A stretch of 64,000 nucleotides of DNA from Lethocerus indicus (taxonomy: Eukaryota; Arthropoda; Insecta; Hemiptera; Belostomatidae), in assembly GCA_019843655.1 (NCBI GenBank), contig JACDQD010000006.1:4766034-4830033 (forward strand), given 5' to 3'. The notes below the pieces were generated by a model. The model searched no databases. It had not been told where the DNA came from and saw nothing but the letters and a program-made list of their open reading frames with translations. The translations under genes and the position numbers were made by a program. Positions 44,901 through 58,123 of this stretch are shown here, one piece after another (the stretch's first letter is position 1; each line of letters opens with the position of its first letter).

Positions 44901-47759
44901 AAAGTTCAATATCAGTTATCAATAAAAAGGTTTCTTTTTTTACGATGTGGCGATTGAGTAGTAGAATGACGATTCTGCACTTGTCTTCCGTTTCAGAAGA
45001 TAGATATAATTGTCGGAGCTCTAACTATGACGTCAGAAAGGGAAGAAGTTATTGACTTTATAACGCCATATTTTGAACAGACAGGAATATCAGTGGGTAA
45101 GTCGAAACAAACTCGAAGCCTACCTTCCGTTTATAAATATAAAGTTTAATATTTGCGAGAGTCTGTCCAGTTAGTATGAACTTGAGACGCCACCAATTTC
45201 GGACTCGGTCATTTTGAATTTATATTCAGAAATTTCAGTTAACATTTAAAATGTTCAGTGATTCGAAGACCAGTGCGGAAGACATCCCTGTTCAAATTCA
45301 TGACGGTACTGAAAGTGGAAGTTTGGCTGAGCATTTTGGGAGCTTTAACAGTTACAGCCGTGATGCTCTGGTTTTTGGACAAGTACTCACCTTACAGCGC
45401 TCAGAACAACAACAAAGCCTATCCGCACTCTTGCAGGTAACCGCTTAAAAGGTTCAAGACCGTAACCGGTCCCACACAAGGGGAAATCAGGCATTGGCGA
45501 GGGTGATAACGCTTTAGAATATCTCGGGCCGCCTAACGTGTATCCGAAATGACAACGCATTTACTATTACGGTGTTCAGGAGGTTCACGCTGAAAGAGAG
45601 CTTCTGGTTCGCTGTGACTTCGTTGACCCCCCAGGGTGGGGGTGATATCCCCAAGTGCATCAGCGGTCGGGCCCTGGTCGCCGCCTACTGGCTGTTCGTA
45701 GTACTGGTACTGGCCACATTTACAGCAAATCTTGCCGCATTTCTAACCGTCGAACGAATGCAGGTATATTTCTTCCAAGCAGTTTGGATAATCAAATTTT
45801 TCTGATGCGAATTACTTACTTTGGTACAGTCTGTTGGAACCGATCGCTTGGTATCTTGGACCGATTAGTTAAGTCCTAGAATTTTAGGTATACTTTATTA
45901 CTACGGTTAGAACAGCCACGAAAAAATTAAATTTTTTTCAGTCTCCTGTAAAATCGTTGGAGCAACTATCCAAACAGTCTCGAATTAACTACACGGTAGT
46001 GAAGGACTCGATGGCGCATAGTTATTTTAGAAATATGAAAAACGCCGAAGAAATCTTATACAAGTATGTTTAAAATCAATACAATGTGTTATACAATAAC
46101 GCGTTTAAAGACTTATTGTCACGTCTAATTTTCAAAAGACGTATCCTTGAAGGCAAATGCGTGTGCTTTAATCAACATGTTCCTCTAGATGTCCCCAAAA
46201 CTGTAGGGGATTACGTTTTGTAAATGAATTGTTGTGTTTCTTTAATTTAGAATGTGGAAAGAAATATCATTGAACAGCACAGACAACAAGTTCAGAGTGT
46301 GGGATTACCCGATTAAAGAGCAGTACGGGCGGATACTTACGGCCATCGAAAAGACAATGTTTGTAAAAACGGCCGAAGAAGGTTTTCAGAAGGTAATTCC
46401 AGCAATTATGAAACGAACTTTAATTTCCAGTATAATGAAAAATTATACTGCATTTTACCCTGGGAAAGGTGTGCCAACATTGAGGTGCAAACTCCCCCCC
46501 CCCCCCCCCCCCTCCCCCCCCCCCCCCCCCCCCCCCCCCCCTTTTCCATTTTTGTATTTGATAAATAATTATGTCAGTATTTATAACTTTAATCACATTC
46601 TGTTAAGTAGATTATGTGAACTGTTACCTCTGTAATCATATTGAGAATAACGTCAGTAGTATAAGGCTGTATATGTATTTATTTATATAGCGTCGTATAT
46701 ATGAGGAGAATGGTAATTCAATAAAGGAGAACAAAATATTATTTTGACTCTTAAACATTTATGTGTCAGGGATCGTTGGAAAAAATCATCTTTATCCTTT
46801 CAGGTAGTTGACAGCGAAGAGGCCGAATTCGCGCTCATACACGATGCTCTTGAAATAAAATACAACGTTTACAAAAATTGCAATTTAACAAACATCGGTG
46901 AAGAGTTCGCCGAACAACCGTACGCTATAGCAGTCCAACAGGGAAGCCATCTGAATGAAGAACTCAGCCGAATGTATACAACTCACGTTCTCAAAATATT
47001 TATCTAACTGGATAACTGTTGTTTTAGAAAATGAAATTATGACTGCAAAAGGACGAGAGTTTTTTCTACCTCTTTTACCGGATCTCTGATAAATATCTAA
47101 ATTGAATAAACTTACCTTGTACAGGATCCTCGATCTTCAAAAGGAAAGATTTTTCGAAGCTCTCACCGCAAAATACTGGAACGGCACTATCAAAGGGAAG
47201 TGCAACAATCTTGACGACAATGAGGGAATAACACTGGAGAGCTTAGGTGATTCGAATTACTTCATTATCAGTATCAATTTATTAATTTTATTTTTCAATT
47301 ACTATGGTAGTTATGTATTGATTTAGTAACAGTAGGAATGTGTAGACCTTTGTGGTTAAACGCCGCCAGCAAACTGGATCGCAGTTTGTTCGATCATGTT
47401 GTTGATGATTTGTTATTTTTTATCAAAGATTTAGTGTATTGGTTAAATTTTTCTGTTCTATATTTTGGTAAGGATTAGTTAAACGTATGTTTTTCTTCCT
47501 AGGCGGAGTATTCATTGCGACCATGTTTGGCTTGCTGCTTGCCATTGTTTTCTTGGCGGCTGAAATGCTGTATCAGAAAAAAAAACGTAAGATAAAAATT
47601 AGTTCAACAAACTCTCAACGCCTGAAACAAGGCTTTCACAAAGAATTGATTTCCAGCAAAGAATTTGGCCTCAGTTTCGCCAAGAAGAAACCCTTCATTC
47701 ATGTCCCTCAACAAAAGTTAACTTATTTGTCTCCTAATTTTAAAAGTGACCTTTATTGA
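41987..47759 (+). CDS. Ir93a: Ionotropic receptor 93a co-receptor (15 exons)
   Basis: Exons: 41987-42062, 42320-42442, 42722-42931, 43018-43184, 43451-43609, 43721-44173, 44476-44691, 44997-45096, 45259-45436, 45580-45763, 45942-46063, 46251-46392, 46804-46973, 47125-47246, 47503-47759. All phases agree, giving 892 residues (854 if an in-frame 114-base intron at 43871-43984 is spliced). The start MNLILSLVGLIAIASVCKC is a signal peptide. An N-terminal domain is followed by the S1 lobe (GYCIELIRRL, ALTMTSEREEVIDF), TM1 (about 523-544), pore (FWFAVTSLTPQGGGD), TM2 (YWLFVVLVLATFTANLAAF), S2 (WDYPIKEQYG, CNLTNIGEEFAEQPYA) and TM3 (about 809-831). The segment KTSLFKFMTVLKVEVWLSI and S2 match insect Ir93a as I know it. 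In Drosophila this co-receptor acts with Ir25a in humidity and temperature sensing. Confidence 0.92.
46494..46541. repeat. Poly-C tract
   Basis: About 47 C residues with one T lie in the Ir93a intron between 46392 and 46804. Confidence 0.9.
47231..47416 (+). repeat. 186-bp direct repeat, copy 1
   Basis: This copy covers the last 16 bases of Ir93a exon 14, its donor and part of the intron. Copy 2 is at 47785-47970, offset exactly 554 bases with no indels. Confidence 0.92.
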
Positions 47760-47784
47760 AGAAAAGGCAATTTAACAAACGTTG

Positions 47785-47970
47785 ACACTGGAGAGCTTAG
47801 GTGATTCGTATTATTTCATAATCAGTATCAATTTATTAATTTTATTTTTCAATTACTATGGTAGTTATGTAATGATTTAGTAACAGTAGGAATGTGTAGA
47901 CCTTTGTGGTTAAACGCCGCCAGCAAACTGGATCGCAGTTTGTTCGATCATGTTGTTGATGATTTGTTAT
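47785..47970 (+). repeat. 186-bp direct repeat, copy 2
   Basis: This is a near-identical copy of 47231-47416 placed just after the Ir93a stop codon. It includes an exon-14 end and donor copy (CTGGAGAGCTTAG/GTGATT). A likely poly(A) signal AATAAA follows at 48079-48084. Confidence 0.92.
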
Positions 47971-47988
47971 TAAGTACACTTTATTCAA

Positions 47989-48445
47989 CATTTTCAGAGA
48001 ATTTCACTTGTATTGGCATATTATTCTTGAAGAAACAAAATCATTATATAATTATTATAAAACTACTTGTTCAACTTCAATAAAGAGTTTTCTGTCATTT
48101 TGTCGTAATATTAAAAAAATTTTCCTTGAATTCTATAGCAGTCATAAATCTTATAACTCCACAAGAACTTTTAGTGTGGGCATTTTAGATCTTAGCTCTG
48201 ATTTACATGAAACCTTTTTTAATAAAAAAAAAACAATAAATTACAAAATGTATGAAATCGCTTTTTTTCAAAAGATATAAACTCACAATATATTGTGTTC
48301 GAAAAATATTAAATGCTTAATCACAAGAATGGTTGATAAGACAATGATCAATCAAAACGATCTCTATCAAAATCAACAACGAATCAACAAAAATAAAACT
48401 TTATGCAACATTTTCAGAGAATTTCACTTGTATTGGCATATTATA
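47989..48445 (+). repeat. 38-bp direct repeat pair downstream of Ir93a
   Basis: The sequence from CAACATTTTCAGAGAATTTC through GTATTGGCATATTAT occurs at about 47988-48025 and again at about 48408-48445. Confidence 0.85.
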
Positions 48446-48449
48446 TATT

Positions 48450-49466
48450 ATTACTGTTGTAGTTTAATGAATAACATTAAAAAATTTGAAAATGTATGAT
48501 GTATTGAAATACAAAACCTATCCTATATATAATTATATATATTCATATAATATCGAGTGCATAACCCACTGTTTTGTATATACAAATTTTTAATGTTCCC
48601 AAATTCATATAATACATTGTAAAAAAACACCTTCAATACGATTTTTTCAGGAAACAACAAATGTAGTTTCTCTCAACATATGTTACAGTTTTGATATTTC
48701 AATAAACTTGGAGTGAACACAGTGAATATAAATAATTATCTGGTTAATTTGAATTCACGTAAATTCGAATTGATACTTTTCCGCACGTTTATGTTTTACT
48801 TATTTAAATGTTTGATCACATTAAAACACGGAAGGTTGCAGACATCCTTAATAATAGATAATATTGCGTGTAATAGAAAATAGAGCGTGTATAAAATGAA
48901 CTGATACTGGTGGCAACGCCTGATAAAACCGATCAGGTAAGGTTGTATCCTCTTTGTTCTTGACATTGGCGCCTACATGTTAGTTTGCGTGAGATCAGTT
49001 TTATAGAATAGCGATACATTTTAAATTCTCTCCATCGAATTATACAAATATGTATTTATTCATCAACTTCATTTAACCAAAGTGTTCCGAGGAATCATCG
49101 TTACAGTGTAATCATCTCTACATTCCTTGTGACAGTGTTAAATTATTTGTTAAAGTAAGGTAACTTATGAGCATGATAACAAATTTTTCCTAACATTATT
49201 ACTTATGGTTGCCTTTATAGTTGACTTATTGTATTGAAAGTGTATTATAATATATGTATGTCACTTGATAAAGTGTTGTCATCCTAAGAGATATGTGTTA
49301 TGAAATACATTCTATCACAATTCAGTTTATTGTGTTTTGCCTTATTTAGCTATTGTGGTCTTGTTAAATTTATATCTTTGTCTTAAATTTGTAACATCAC
49401 ATGTACAAATTTACCCAATATTTAGCTGGTTTATGCCTTTATGTTTTCTGTGTTTTAAATTTCAGA
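48450..49466. other. Intergenic region and probable TTF2 5-prime exon
   Basis: No open gene. A non-coding first exon for the next gene probably ends at 49154 (AAA/GTAAGG donor), pairing with the TTTCAG acceptor at 49460-49465. Confidence 0.4.
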
Positions 49467-52400
49467 ATGAGTTCTGACTGCAACAGTGACAACGACTCAA
49501 TAATTGGTAATAGTCTCCACTGGACCTCCAGTGAAAATGAAGCTACCAGAGAATATAAATCAAGTGATGAAGATTCTCCTCCAGCTCAGAAATCAAAATC
49601 AGTTAATCAGAAACCGATAAGCAAAGAACTTGAACGTTCTGGTGAGGATGAGGTGGATGAAGTTGTAGTTAACCGAAAGAAAAAATTTGTAGTAATATCA
49701 TCTGATGAGTCAGAATCAGATCAGGACAAAACTATACCTCCTTATGAAAAAGAGCCATATGATGAAAACAATCTTACTCAACAGTTTCATGACTTGACGG
49801 TAATATATACCTTTAGTTTATTAAGATATTGTGTATTAAAAGTGTTATTATATATATTAATATATAAATTGTTTGGTTATCACATATAAGGTGAAAATGT
49901 AGTTTGTTATAATCCAAATTTAAGATCTTTAGTCGCTATTATATTAATATTATTTGTGCTTTGTTTTTATTTGTTTAGAAGTATTAATTGAAATTTTGTA
50001 TTTTTGTTTAAATACTGTATAAATTTTACTATAGTTATTTCTGAATTTAATAATGCACCCAATTTTCATTTATGATTTTGTTGCACATTATTATTGCATA
50101 GGTTAGAGCAAAATCAACTCCTAATAAAGATAAAAAGAAAAACAACATACTCAATGACGATCATTTTGTTGATTTGGGAAGTTCTGGCATTGTTCCGGCT
50201 TCCACCAGTCAGAATAGCCAGAATCTGTCGGTGGACAAGCGTGGAATTGTATCTAGCACATTGGAGGATACATCTTCAGTAATCAAGGATAGTTTTGAAA
50301 AAACATCTGTTGTGGATAGACAAAGTTACAGGAGCCCGCAGGTTATTGTCCTGGACTCGGATAGTGAAACTGAGAATGACATTGAGTCAGTAGAATGTAG
50401 CTCTGAAGCTTCAGATATGGACAGCTTGAGAAAAAATTTGAAAGCAAAGAAACTTTCATTGGAACAAAATCGAACACTTAAGCAGAAACAATTGGATATA
50501 TTAAAGGTAAGTTACATTAAAAAAAAATAAATGTTTGATTTTCATCACAAGATACATGAATTCCATTTTTTGTTAATAACAATTTGTTAATAAGTCCACT
50601 TACTTTGAAAACCAATATGTGTATTCATGGATATACTTACATTCAATGTTTTTTGTTTAATAAATTACATAGGCCAGTATGAGGTCTATACGCATGCAGG
50701 ACCTCCCTGATGGTGGTCATAAGCTGAACTCTTCGCTTGAGAAAGAATCAAAAGAGTTGAGTGATATTGAAAGGGAAATTGACATTGTTGATGTGAAACT
50801 TCAATCTTTACCTCCAGGTGAATTCATAAAATTAATAATTTTTAATCGGAAAAAAATGTTAACAATTTATGAAAACCTGTATGTTATCTCCTCCTGTGTT
50901 TTTGGTCTTTGTCATATCTGTTGATATTTCATTCCTTAACTCTATTGTTAATTATTTTATTTATTACTTAGTTCTTTTTAATTTTAAAATTTCTTTTATA
51001 AAACATTTAATAACTGTTACAACCAGTACAGAGGTTTCATTTGAGTAGTTTTTAATTGCGTATGTATTTTGATTATTTTAAGCAGTAGCACTTAATTTAT
51101 CTTGTATTTATCTTCTACTTTCATAAATATCTTGTCAGATTTTTGCAAAGTGTCAAATTCATAAAAATTAATGTTGAAATTGATTTATTATTTATTTAGA
51201 ATCACACATCTGAAATTAAAATTTCTTGTCTAGAGAGCGATAAAACCTCACCACAGAGTTATGCTTGGAGTGCTTTACCAAAAGCTAGTGTCAATTTGAG
51301 TGAAATGGGTAAAAGAGGTGAGTTTTCGGGAGTTTTAAACTTTTTTTAAATGCTCACACCTTTTTGTAGTTTGATACAAAAGTAAAACTGCATAAATCTG
51401 TATCATTCCAAAAAAGAGTATAATTTATTATTATTTAATTAGACTAATTAAAAATGTTATCAACGCTTTTAAAATATAACATCAAAGCTGTTGTACTTCT
51501 ATTTTGCATTTATTCCAGCACTGGCTACTCACCATGCTCAACAAGCTGTTACAATGGAGGCCCTGACTGGTTTGACTAAATCACTGAACACATGTCCCAA
51601 GGAAAAGGACGAAACAGAAGATCCTGTTGGTTTAAAAGTTGAACTGTTACCCCATCAGAAACAAGCTCTCACATGGATGTTGTGGCGTGAAAGGCAAAAA
51701 CCTTCTGGGGGAGTATTGGGTAAGTTCATGTACAGTTTGATGTTCTCTTTTGAAGTACTTTTTTTGTTAATTACATACAAAAGACAGAACTATATACATA
51801 ATAAAATTACATCTTGATCTTTTTCAAAAGGTTTTTCATTGATTATCAATTAAATAATAGCTTTGGGTCTGAGTGATGACTCAGTGGCTAGATTGGAACA
51901 TTTTTAACCATTGAGACCATTGGTGGTGCAAGTTCAATTCTCACTGTTTTTATGTAGAAAAAAATTTTAAATAATAAAATATCTATGTTGGTTTTCAAAG
52001 CTGATGACATGGGCTTGGGTAAGACACTGACAATGATCTCGTTGATATTAAAATCAATAGAAGAGAAAAAAGCCAGAAACAAAGCAATTGGTGAAGACAA
52101 CTCAACAACAGAAGATGAAGCCACTGATAGCTTGTCTCATAAACGAAGTAAGTTAAAAGTTCTTCATTTTACTTAGTCCCTTCACTATACAGAATACTCG
52201 CTATTCATACAGACCAAGGAAGTATTAGCATATTTCTAAAATTGATGTTTTTAATAAAGAATTTACACTTTAATTTACTTTTCCTTCTGTGTTTAAACTC
52301 GTATTCAAATTTATTATGCTCTTGTTCTATCCTGTATTTATATATTGTTAATTACTGTGTTTACAGCCATTGAAGGTAAAACCCTGGTTGTTTGTCCATC

Positions 52401-53241
52401 GTCTGTAATGGGACAGTGGGAAAATGAAATAAAAACAAAAGTTGCCAAAGGGCTTCTCTATTGTGTGTTGCATCATGGTCCTAAACGAGACACGAAACCC
52501 CATAGGTAATACAGGACCTATCTTATATACAAACTTCTGTCCATGTAGGTTGTAAAAAAGATCCACTATAATTCATAAATCCAATCATAATTATATTGAA
52601 ATAATTAATTTAGTTATTCATTTTTCAGGCTGGCTGTTTATGATGTAGTGGTGACATCCTTTACCATTGTACAGAAAGATAAAAAAGATGAAAAACTAGT
52701 TAGTTTTACACCTTAACATTGCATTTTTATCTGTATGTTTCAAATCATTGAAGATTATGAGTTGCCTAATTACATATTTAATGGCTTCAGGGTCCTCTCT
52801 TGTCTATGAAATGGGAAAGGGTCATTTTGGATGAAGCCCATTACATAAGGAATCATAAATGCCAGACATCTGAGGCAGTTTACCTTCTTAAGGCCAAGCA
52901 TCGGTGGTGTCTCACCGGTACTCCAATACAAAACAAAACTGCTGATTTCTATTCTCTTCTAAAATTTATGAAATGCAAGCCATTTGATGATCTAAATGTA
53001 TGAATTCAAATATTATATAATTTTTTATCTCTTGATCATATTTCTCATTTATTTGCCACATTTTTTCTGATGATTCTGAAGAAAATAGTGTTGATTTTAA
53101 AACTGACACTATTTTGATTATTTTATTTTAAACATTTGTCAGATGTTTCTGTTTCTGTGCACCTATTTATACATTATGAAATCATCTTTAGGATGAATGA
53201 CAAAATAATCCCCTTGAAAATCTGATTACTTCATTTTCATT

Positions 53242-53298
<57 letters not shown>

Positions 53299-53848
53299 TT
53301 CAAATTGTTCAGTGTTTGCATGTAAATAAAAAAATCATGTCTGAATAATATTTTTGGTTACAGGTATGGAAGAAATGGGTAGAAAATAATGATGCTGCTG
53401 GCATTCAGAGATTGAATTGTATCACAAAATCCGTGTTGTTGAGACGTACCAAAGAATCAATACTATCTTCTGGAAAACTACCGCTGAAAGGGAAAGAATT
53501 GTCTGTTATTAAAGTTAAATTGGACAAAGAAGAAAATGATATTTATGAAAAAGTTGCCCATTTCTCGAGGTGACTGCAATTGAATTAATAATTAATTCTT
53601 TTCAATTTAATGAGTGTAAGATTTTATAGACACAGTATGGGGACATTAGAGTAAATCTGACATATGGGCCTCATGACCCTACAGCCTCAGTCATACAACA
53701 TGCAGCATGTTCACTGCAACACATACATACACACACACACATATATACCCAAAGACACATACACATACAGTATATGGGTCACCACTACTTTCTTCATTTT
53801 AAAATCTTTTAAGACAACCAATTTATTTTTTCTTTGGCCCATATCTTT

Positions 53849-53902
<54 letters not shown>

Positions 53903-56699
53903 TTATTTATTTATAACGTATGTACATACATACATATAACTTGTGTATCCTTTTTAACAGCTCACTACTGGCTCAGCTGATATATCAGAAGGCAGAAAAA
54001 GAACAATTACTGAGTGGTGGAATACCTTATTTGAAGAAAGAACATTGGAGTAAGGCAATTTATTTTAGGAAATTTATTTGAATACTTTAAGGATATGATT
54101 GGAGTTTTATTCAACATTTTTAAAATGCACTGTGATAATAAAGTTCTGATGTTGGTGTTCCAGAAACACTACTGGCAAAATCTGATTTTGCTTGAGTTAA
54201 ATCTCATATTCCATATTACCGTAATATTTTCCACTAAACAACAAACAATAACTTAATTAAGGATTCAAGAAATATTTTCATTATTTCAGAAATAATGAAT
54301 ACAAGCACTGTTCCTGTTCATGTAATTGAACATTATTTAATGTAGTAGTCAGCAGCCTCATTTCACCAGGCTGTTTATGTTATGGTTTTGTTAAATTTAA
54401 TAAACCGTTAATATAGAAATACAATTTATGTCTTCATTATTCATAATTTGTTTTAATCCATTTGAATGAATTTGTGACAATTTGTTTGACTTAGTGGTTA
54501 CATAATTTGTTTATTTTTAATTTAGAAACTGAAAATCCTTTTAAGAACCACCCAGAACTTTGTCGCCTCCATGAGAATATGGTCTCAATGGGTAATGTAA
54601 AAAGTCATGAAATCTTGGTCCTATTACTTAGACTGAGACAAATCTGCTGTCATCCATCACTAGTCACATCTGTAAGTATTACTTTATTATTGTATTGATT
54701 TTAAAATAATCTTTTACTCATTATTGTAACTTTTCAAAGATATATTTTCCTATGGTTCTATTAAATCAGCCTGATTTTAAAAAAATCAAGCTATATGTCT
54801 TAGTTGCATTTTGGGTTGTCATTATTTTTCAGATGCTTGATAAGAATGATATGAATGGTGAAACTGTGGAAGATGAAGATGGGTTAGATGTAGATCTCTT
54901 TGATAGAATGATGAACATGTCTCTTGCAGAAAAATCAAAACCAGAAGATACTGAAGTGGACCCAAACAACATATTTTCATTAAGTAATCCAGTTTTCAAA
55001 AGAGATAGACCTAGTTCAAAGGTACAGATATTTCAATGCTAGTTTCAGCACAACACTTGTCCAAATTGACATTTCGGAGACAAAAATTATTATCATCTAT
55101 TTTTAAACCCTTTAATTTAAATATATTCATTTTGAATTTTTTCTGAACTGAAATAAAATTTAGTCTAAAGGACAAATACTGATCAAGAATAGTTAATTTT
55201 GACAATGCTTTAGGAATTAAATAGAAGAGTCAAAATGTTTTATGAAACATTTTATTTTTATCCTCATCAAATAATAAATTCATGTCAAGTTTCTTTATGT
55301 TTATACATGTTGTCCTTTCCTTTAATTTACAGGTCCGTGAAGTAATAAGTTGCCTAAAAGAAAATGTAATCAAAGGAGGTAAAGACAAGGCAGTGGTGGT
55401 TTCTCAATGGTCATCAGTATTAGAAATAATTCATGAGTTCCTCAAGAAAGAAGGTGTTTGGTGTATATCTCTTACTGGCAAAGTTCCTGTCAAAGACAGA
55501 CCTAAGATTATTGAACAGTTCAACAATGATCCTTTGGGAGCTCAGGTATAAGTATTTTTTTATATTAGCTAATTTGATGTATCAGTTATCAGTTAACTTA
55601 TTAATTTGCAAAATTGGGGACTAAACCAACTTAATTATTGAAGTTATAATTAAAAAATGTTTTAAATGATCCTACTAAATACACTTTAAGTTTTAATAGA
55701 TATAAATAGCTAATTATATTTATGCAGTGTGTTATTAATATGTTTTAAGTTATTATCCGGTTATGGCTATAAATTTTCCTATTGATTAAGCAATATTTTT
55801 TCTGGCAGTATAAATATCTACTCTGTTCAATTTTTTTATGTCTTCTTAAAACAATGAAATGATTTAAAATTAATTTAGTTCATAGATCAAAATTAACAGA
55901 TTGAAAGTCACTTTCATAGGTTTGATAATTTTTCATGAATACTTGTAGAGCATTTTTGAGCATAAATTTCTTCTGTAGAAAATCTAGAGATTTGGGCATT
56001 GGATTTAAGTAAAGCAATAAAATGGTAACTGTTTTGTCTTAAAAGGTATTACTACTTTCACTTAATGCTGGAGGAACTGGATTAAATTTGGTTGGGGGCA
56101 ATCATTTGTTATTGATCGATGTTCATTGGAACCCTCAACTTGAAATCCAAGCATGTGATCGTGTGTATAGAGTTGGTCAGAAAAAAAATGTCTACATTTA
56201 TAAGTAAGTAGGACTAGTTATACTTAGTTATTAAAGCAGTATGACATTAATTTATAGAGATTAATATATCTTAAACACACTTCGACATTATTAGTCCTTC
56301 TAATAATAATTTGTGTATCACAGTACATTGACTCCTTAAATATTAAAATACGTAGTTCCAGTGAATGCAAAATATAGTTCTAAGATTTTAGAAATTATGC
56401 TGTAGAATTTATTCAGTTATTGAGTCCTTCTACTCAAAACAACTAGAGACTACTCACTCAATGAACAACAAACACTGTTTGAAGTGAACCATAATTTAAT
56501 ATGGTATTCAATATTCAAGATTCCACTTAATGCAGTGATATTTTTCAGGTTTGTATGTATGGACACAATTGAGGAACAAATAATAAAATTACAAGAGGAT
56601 AAGCTGAATATTGCACAAAATGTTTTGTCTGGCTCTGCAAATGTTCATTCTTCGAAATTAACTTTACAAGATCTCAAGCTCCTGTTTAACGTACCCTAA
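49467..56699 (+). CDS. TTF2: Transcription termination factor 2 / lodestar SNF2 ATPase (16 coding exons)
   Basis: Exons: 49467-49799, 50102-50506, 50673-50817, 51234-51317, 51519-51719, 52001-52147, 52367-52505, 52629-52698, 52791-52997, 53364-53569, 53961-54049, 54526-54671, 54833-55021, 55333-55545, 56046-56203, 56549-56699. All phases agree, giving 960 residues, slightly shorter than the fly and human proteins. An acidic Ser-rich N-terminal half leads to [16 protein letters not shown], Walker A DDMGLGKT (391-398), DEAH (522-525), LTGTPIQN, and helicase C-terminal motifs [11 protein letters not shown] and [11 protein letters not shown] (about 893-903). The family uses ATP and double-stranded DNA to release RNA polymerase II and its transcript, notably at mitosis. 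I chose ATG 49467 because it directly follows an acceptor. A possible poly(A) signal AATAAA lies at 56895-56900. It converges with Sec24. Confidence 0.94.
51873..51946 (+). mobile_element. tRNA-derived SINE-like fragment
   Basis: Within a TTF2 intron, TGACTCAGTGGCTAGATTGG resembles a tRNA A box. About 40 bases on, AGTTCAATTCTC resembles a B box. Boxes at this spacing are the mark of a tRNA-derived SINE head or a decayed tRNA pseudogene. A full cloverleaf was not found. Confidence 0.5.
53246..53296. repeat. (AT)n microsatellite
   Basis: An uninterrupted AT run in the TTF2 intron before the exon at 53364. Confidence 0.95.
53853..53898. repeat. (AT)n microsatellite
   Basis: An AT run followed by (TTTA)n in the TTF2 intron before the exon at 53961. 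CA-rich sequence lies just upstream (about 53720-53760). Confidence 0.95.
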
Positions 56700-58123
56700 C
56701 GTTGATCTATTTTATCCTAATAGCTCCATGTTCTGTTTAAATATGTACATCATGTATTATTTTTAAAATAATGTATTTTTTATAAATGTATATGACATGT
56801 GAATGTAAATTTTAAATGTTTATATCGTTAAATTGTTAATATAAGTATATGTATTTCTTTTGTACTATAGGGAGAGAAAAAATATGAAAGATAAAATAAA
56901 AAAGGAAAAATTCAAAATTAAGGAAAAGGAAAAACAAAAGAAAATGCTACAGTAATCATTCAGTGTAATGGAAAAGGCCTAATGCATTGTATGGGTATAT
57001 CATTGTACACTTTCAGTTGCACTAAAGCCAAATATTTTTCCATTATGAGTTTCACTTTCTCTACACAAAGGAAATAATTTTAAAATATGTATTTAAAAAC
57101 AAAATTAAAGTCCGTGGCATAATCAACAACTTAAATTTAATAAATATCAATGTAATCAAAATTATGGAAAAATGATTTTATTTACAATACAATTAATTTC
57201 CCTCAACATTATCTACATAAAAGACATAATATGATAATAGCAATAATATATAAATACACATTCCACTTATAGATTAAGTAAATGTATAATGTTACAAGAC
57301 TTCCTAGTTATTGAGTGCATATAATTAGCTCATAAACAGGACAGTCATTGATAATCCAAAAAATAATTGTTCCAAATAATAAATCAGATACCGAATATAA
57401 TTTTAAAAAAGATGCACAATACACCTATTTACAAAAATGATACTGCTAACATTTAACAATAAATACCTATCAAATCATAATATTCACATATGAAGATGGT
57501 AATTTCAAAGAAAGAAAGTGGTAGAGGTAGAATAGCTTAGTTTCTTGTGTTTTGAAGATTTTTAAAAAGAATTCTTCCCTAATTTCTTTACTTTATTAGT
57601 TAGTGTGAACTAATCAGAAAGTAAGAAAAATCCCCCTCACTCTTGGTCAAAATACTAACAAACATTGAGATGTAAGTATAAAAAGCATTAGATAAATAAA
57701 CTAATAAATTTGTTTGGATAAAAGGAAAATATATTTTTTCCTAAATAATTTAATAACAGGGACTCATAAGCTTGAATTTAATTTAATTGGAAAAATATAT
57801 TAGAACATACTTGGGTGATTTGTGAAAAGCAAGAATTTTCATTAATCTTTAAGTTTAAACAATTATTCCAGAATGAAGTATAAATAATTTGTATTTAAAG
57901 TCATATAAGTGGGAAGGAAATAAAAAATAATGACTGTCCTGCTTATTTTAAAATGAAATATTTCCTCAGAGATTTTTAGAGCTCCAAGACCCCAGTTATA
58001 CATTCTTGCCAGTAATGAATGGTAGCTTTTTCCCCGAGTAATGAAAAAATTAAAAGAATGAAAAGTTGTCGAAACTGTTTGTTTTCAATAAACATAAGGT
58101 ATAATGTTTGTGTTCAATTTATG
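56700..58123. other. Convergent 3-prime ends of TTF2 and Sec24
   Basis: No coding sequence. Minus-strand AATAAA hexamers at 57597-57592 and 57182-57177 are candidate Sec24 poly(A) signals, implying a 3-prime UTR of about 0.55-0.95 kb. Confidence 0.5.
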
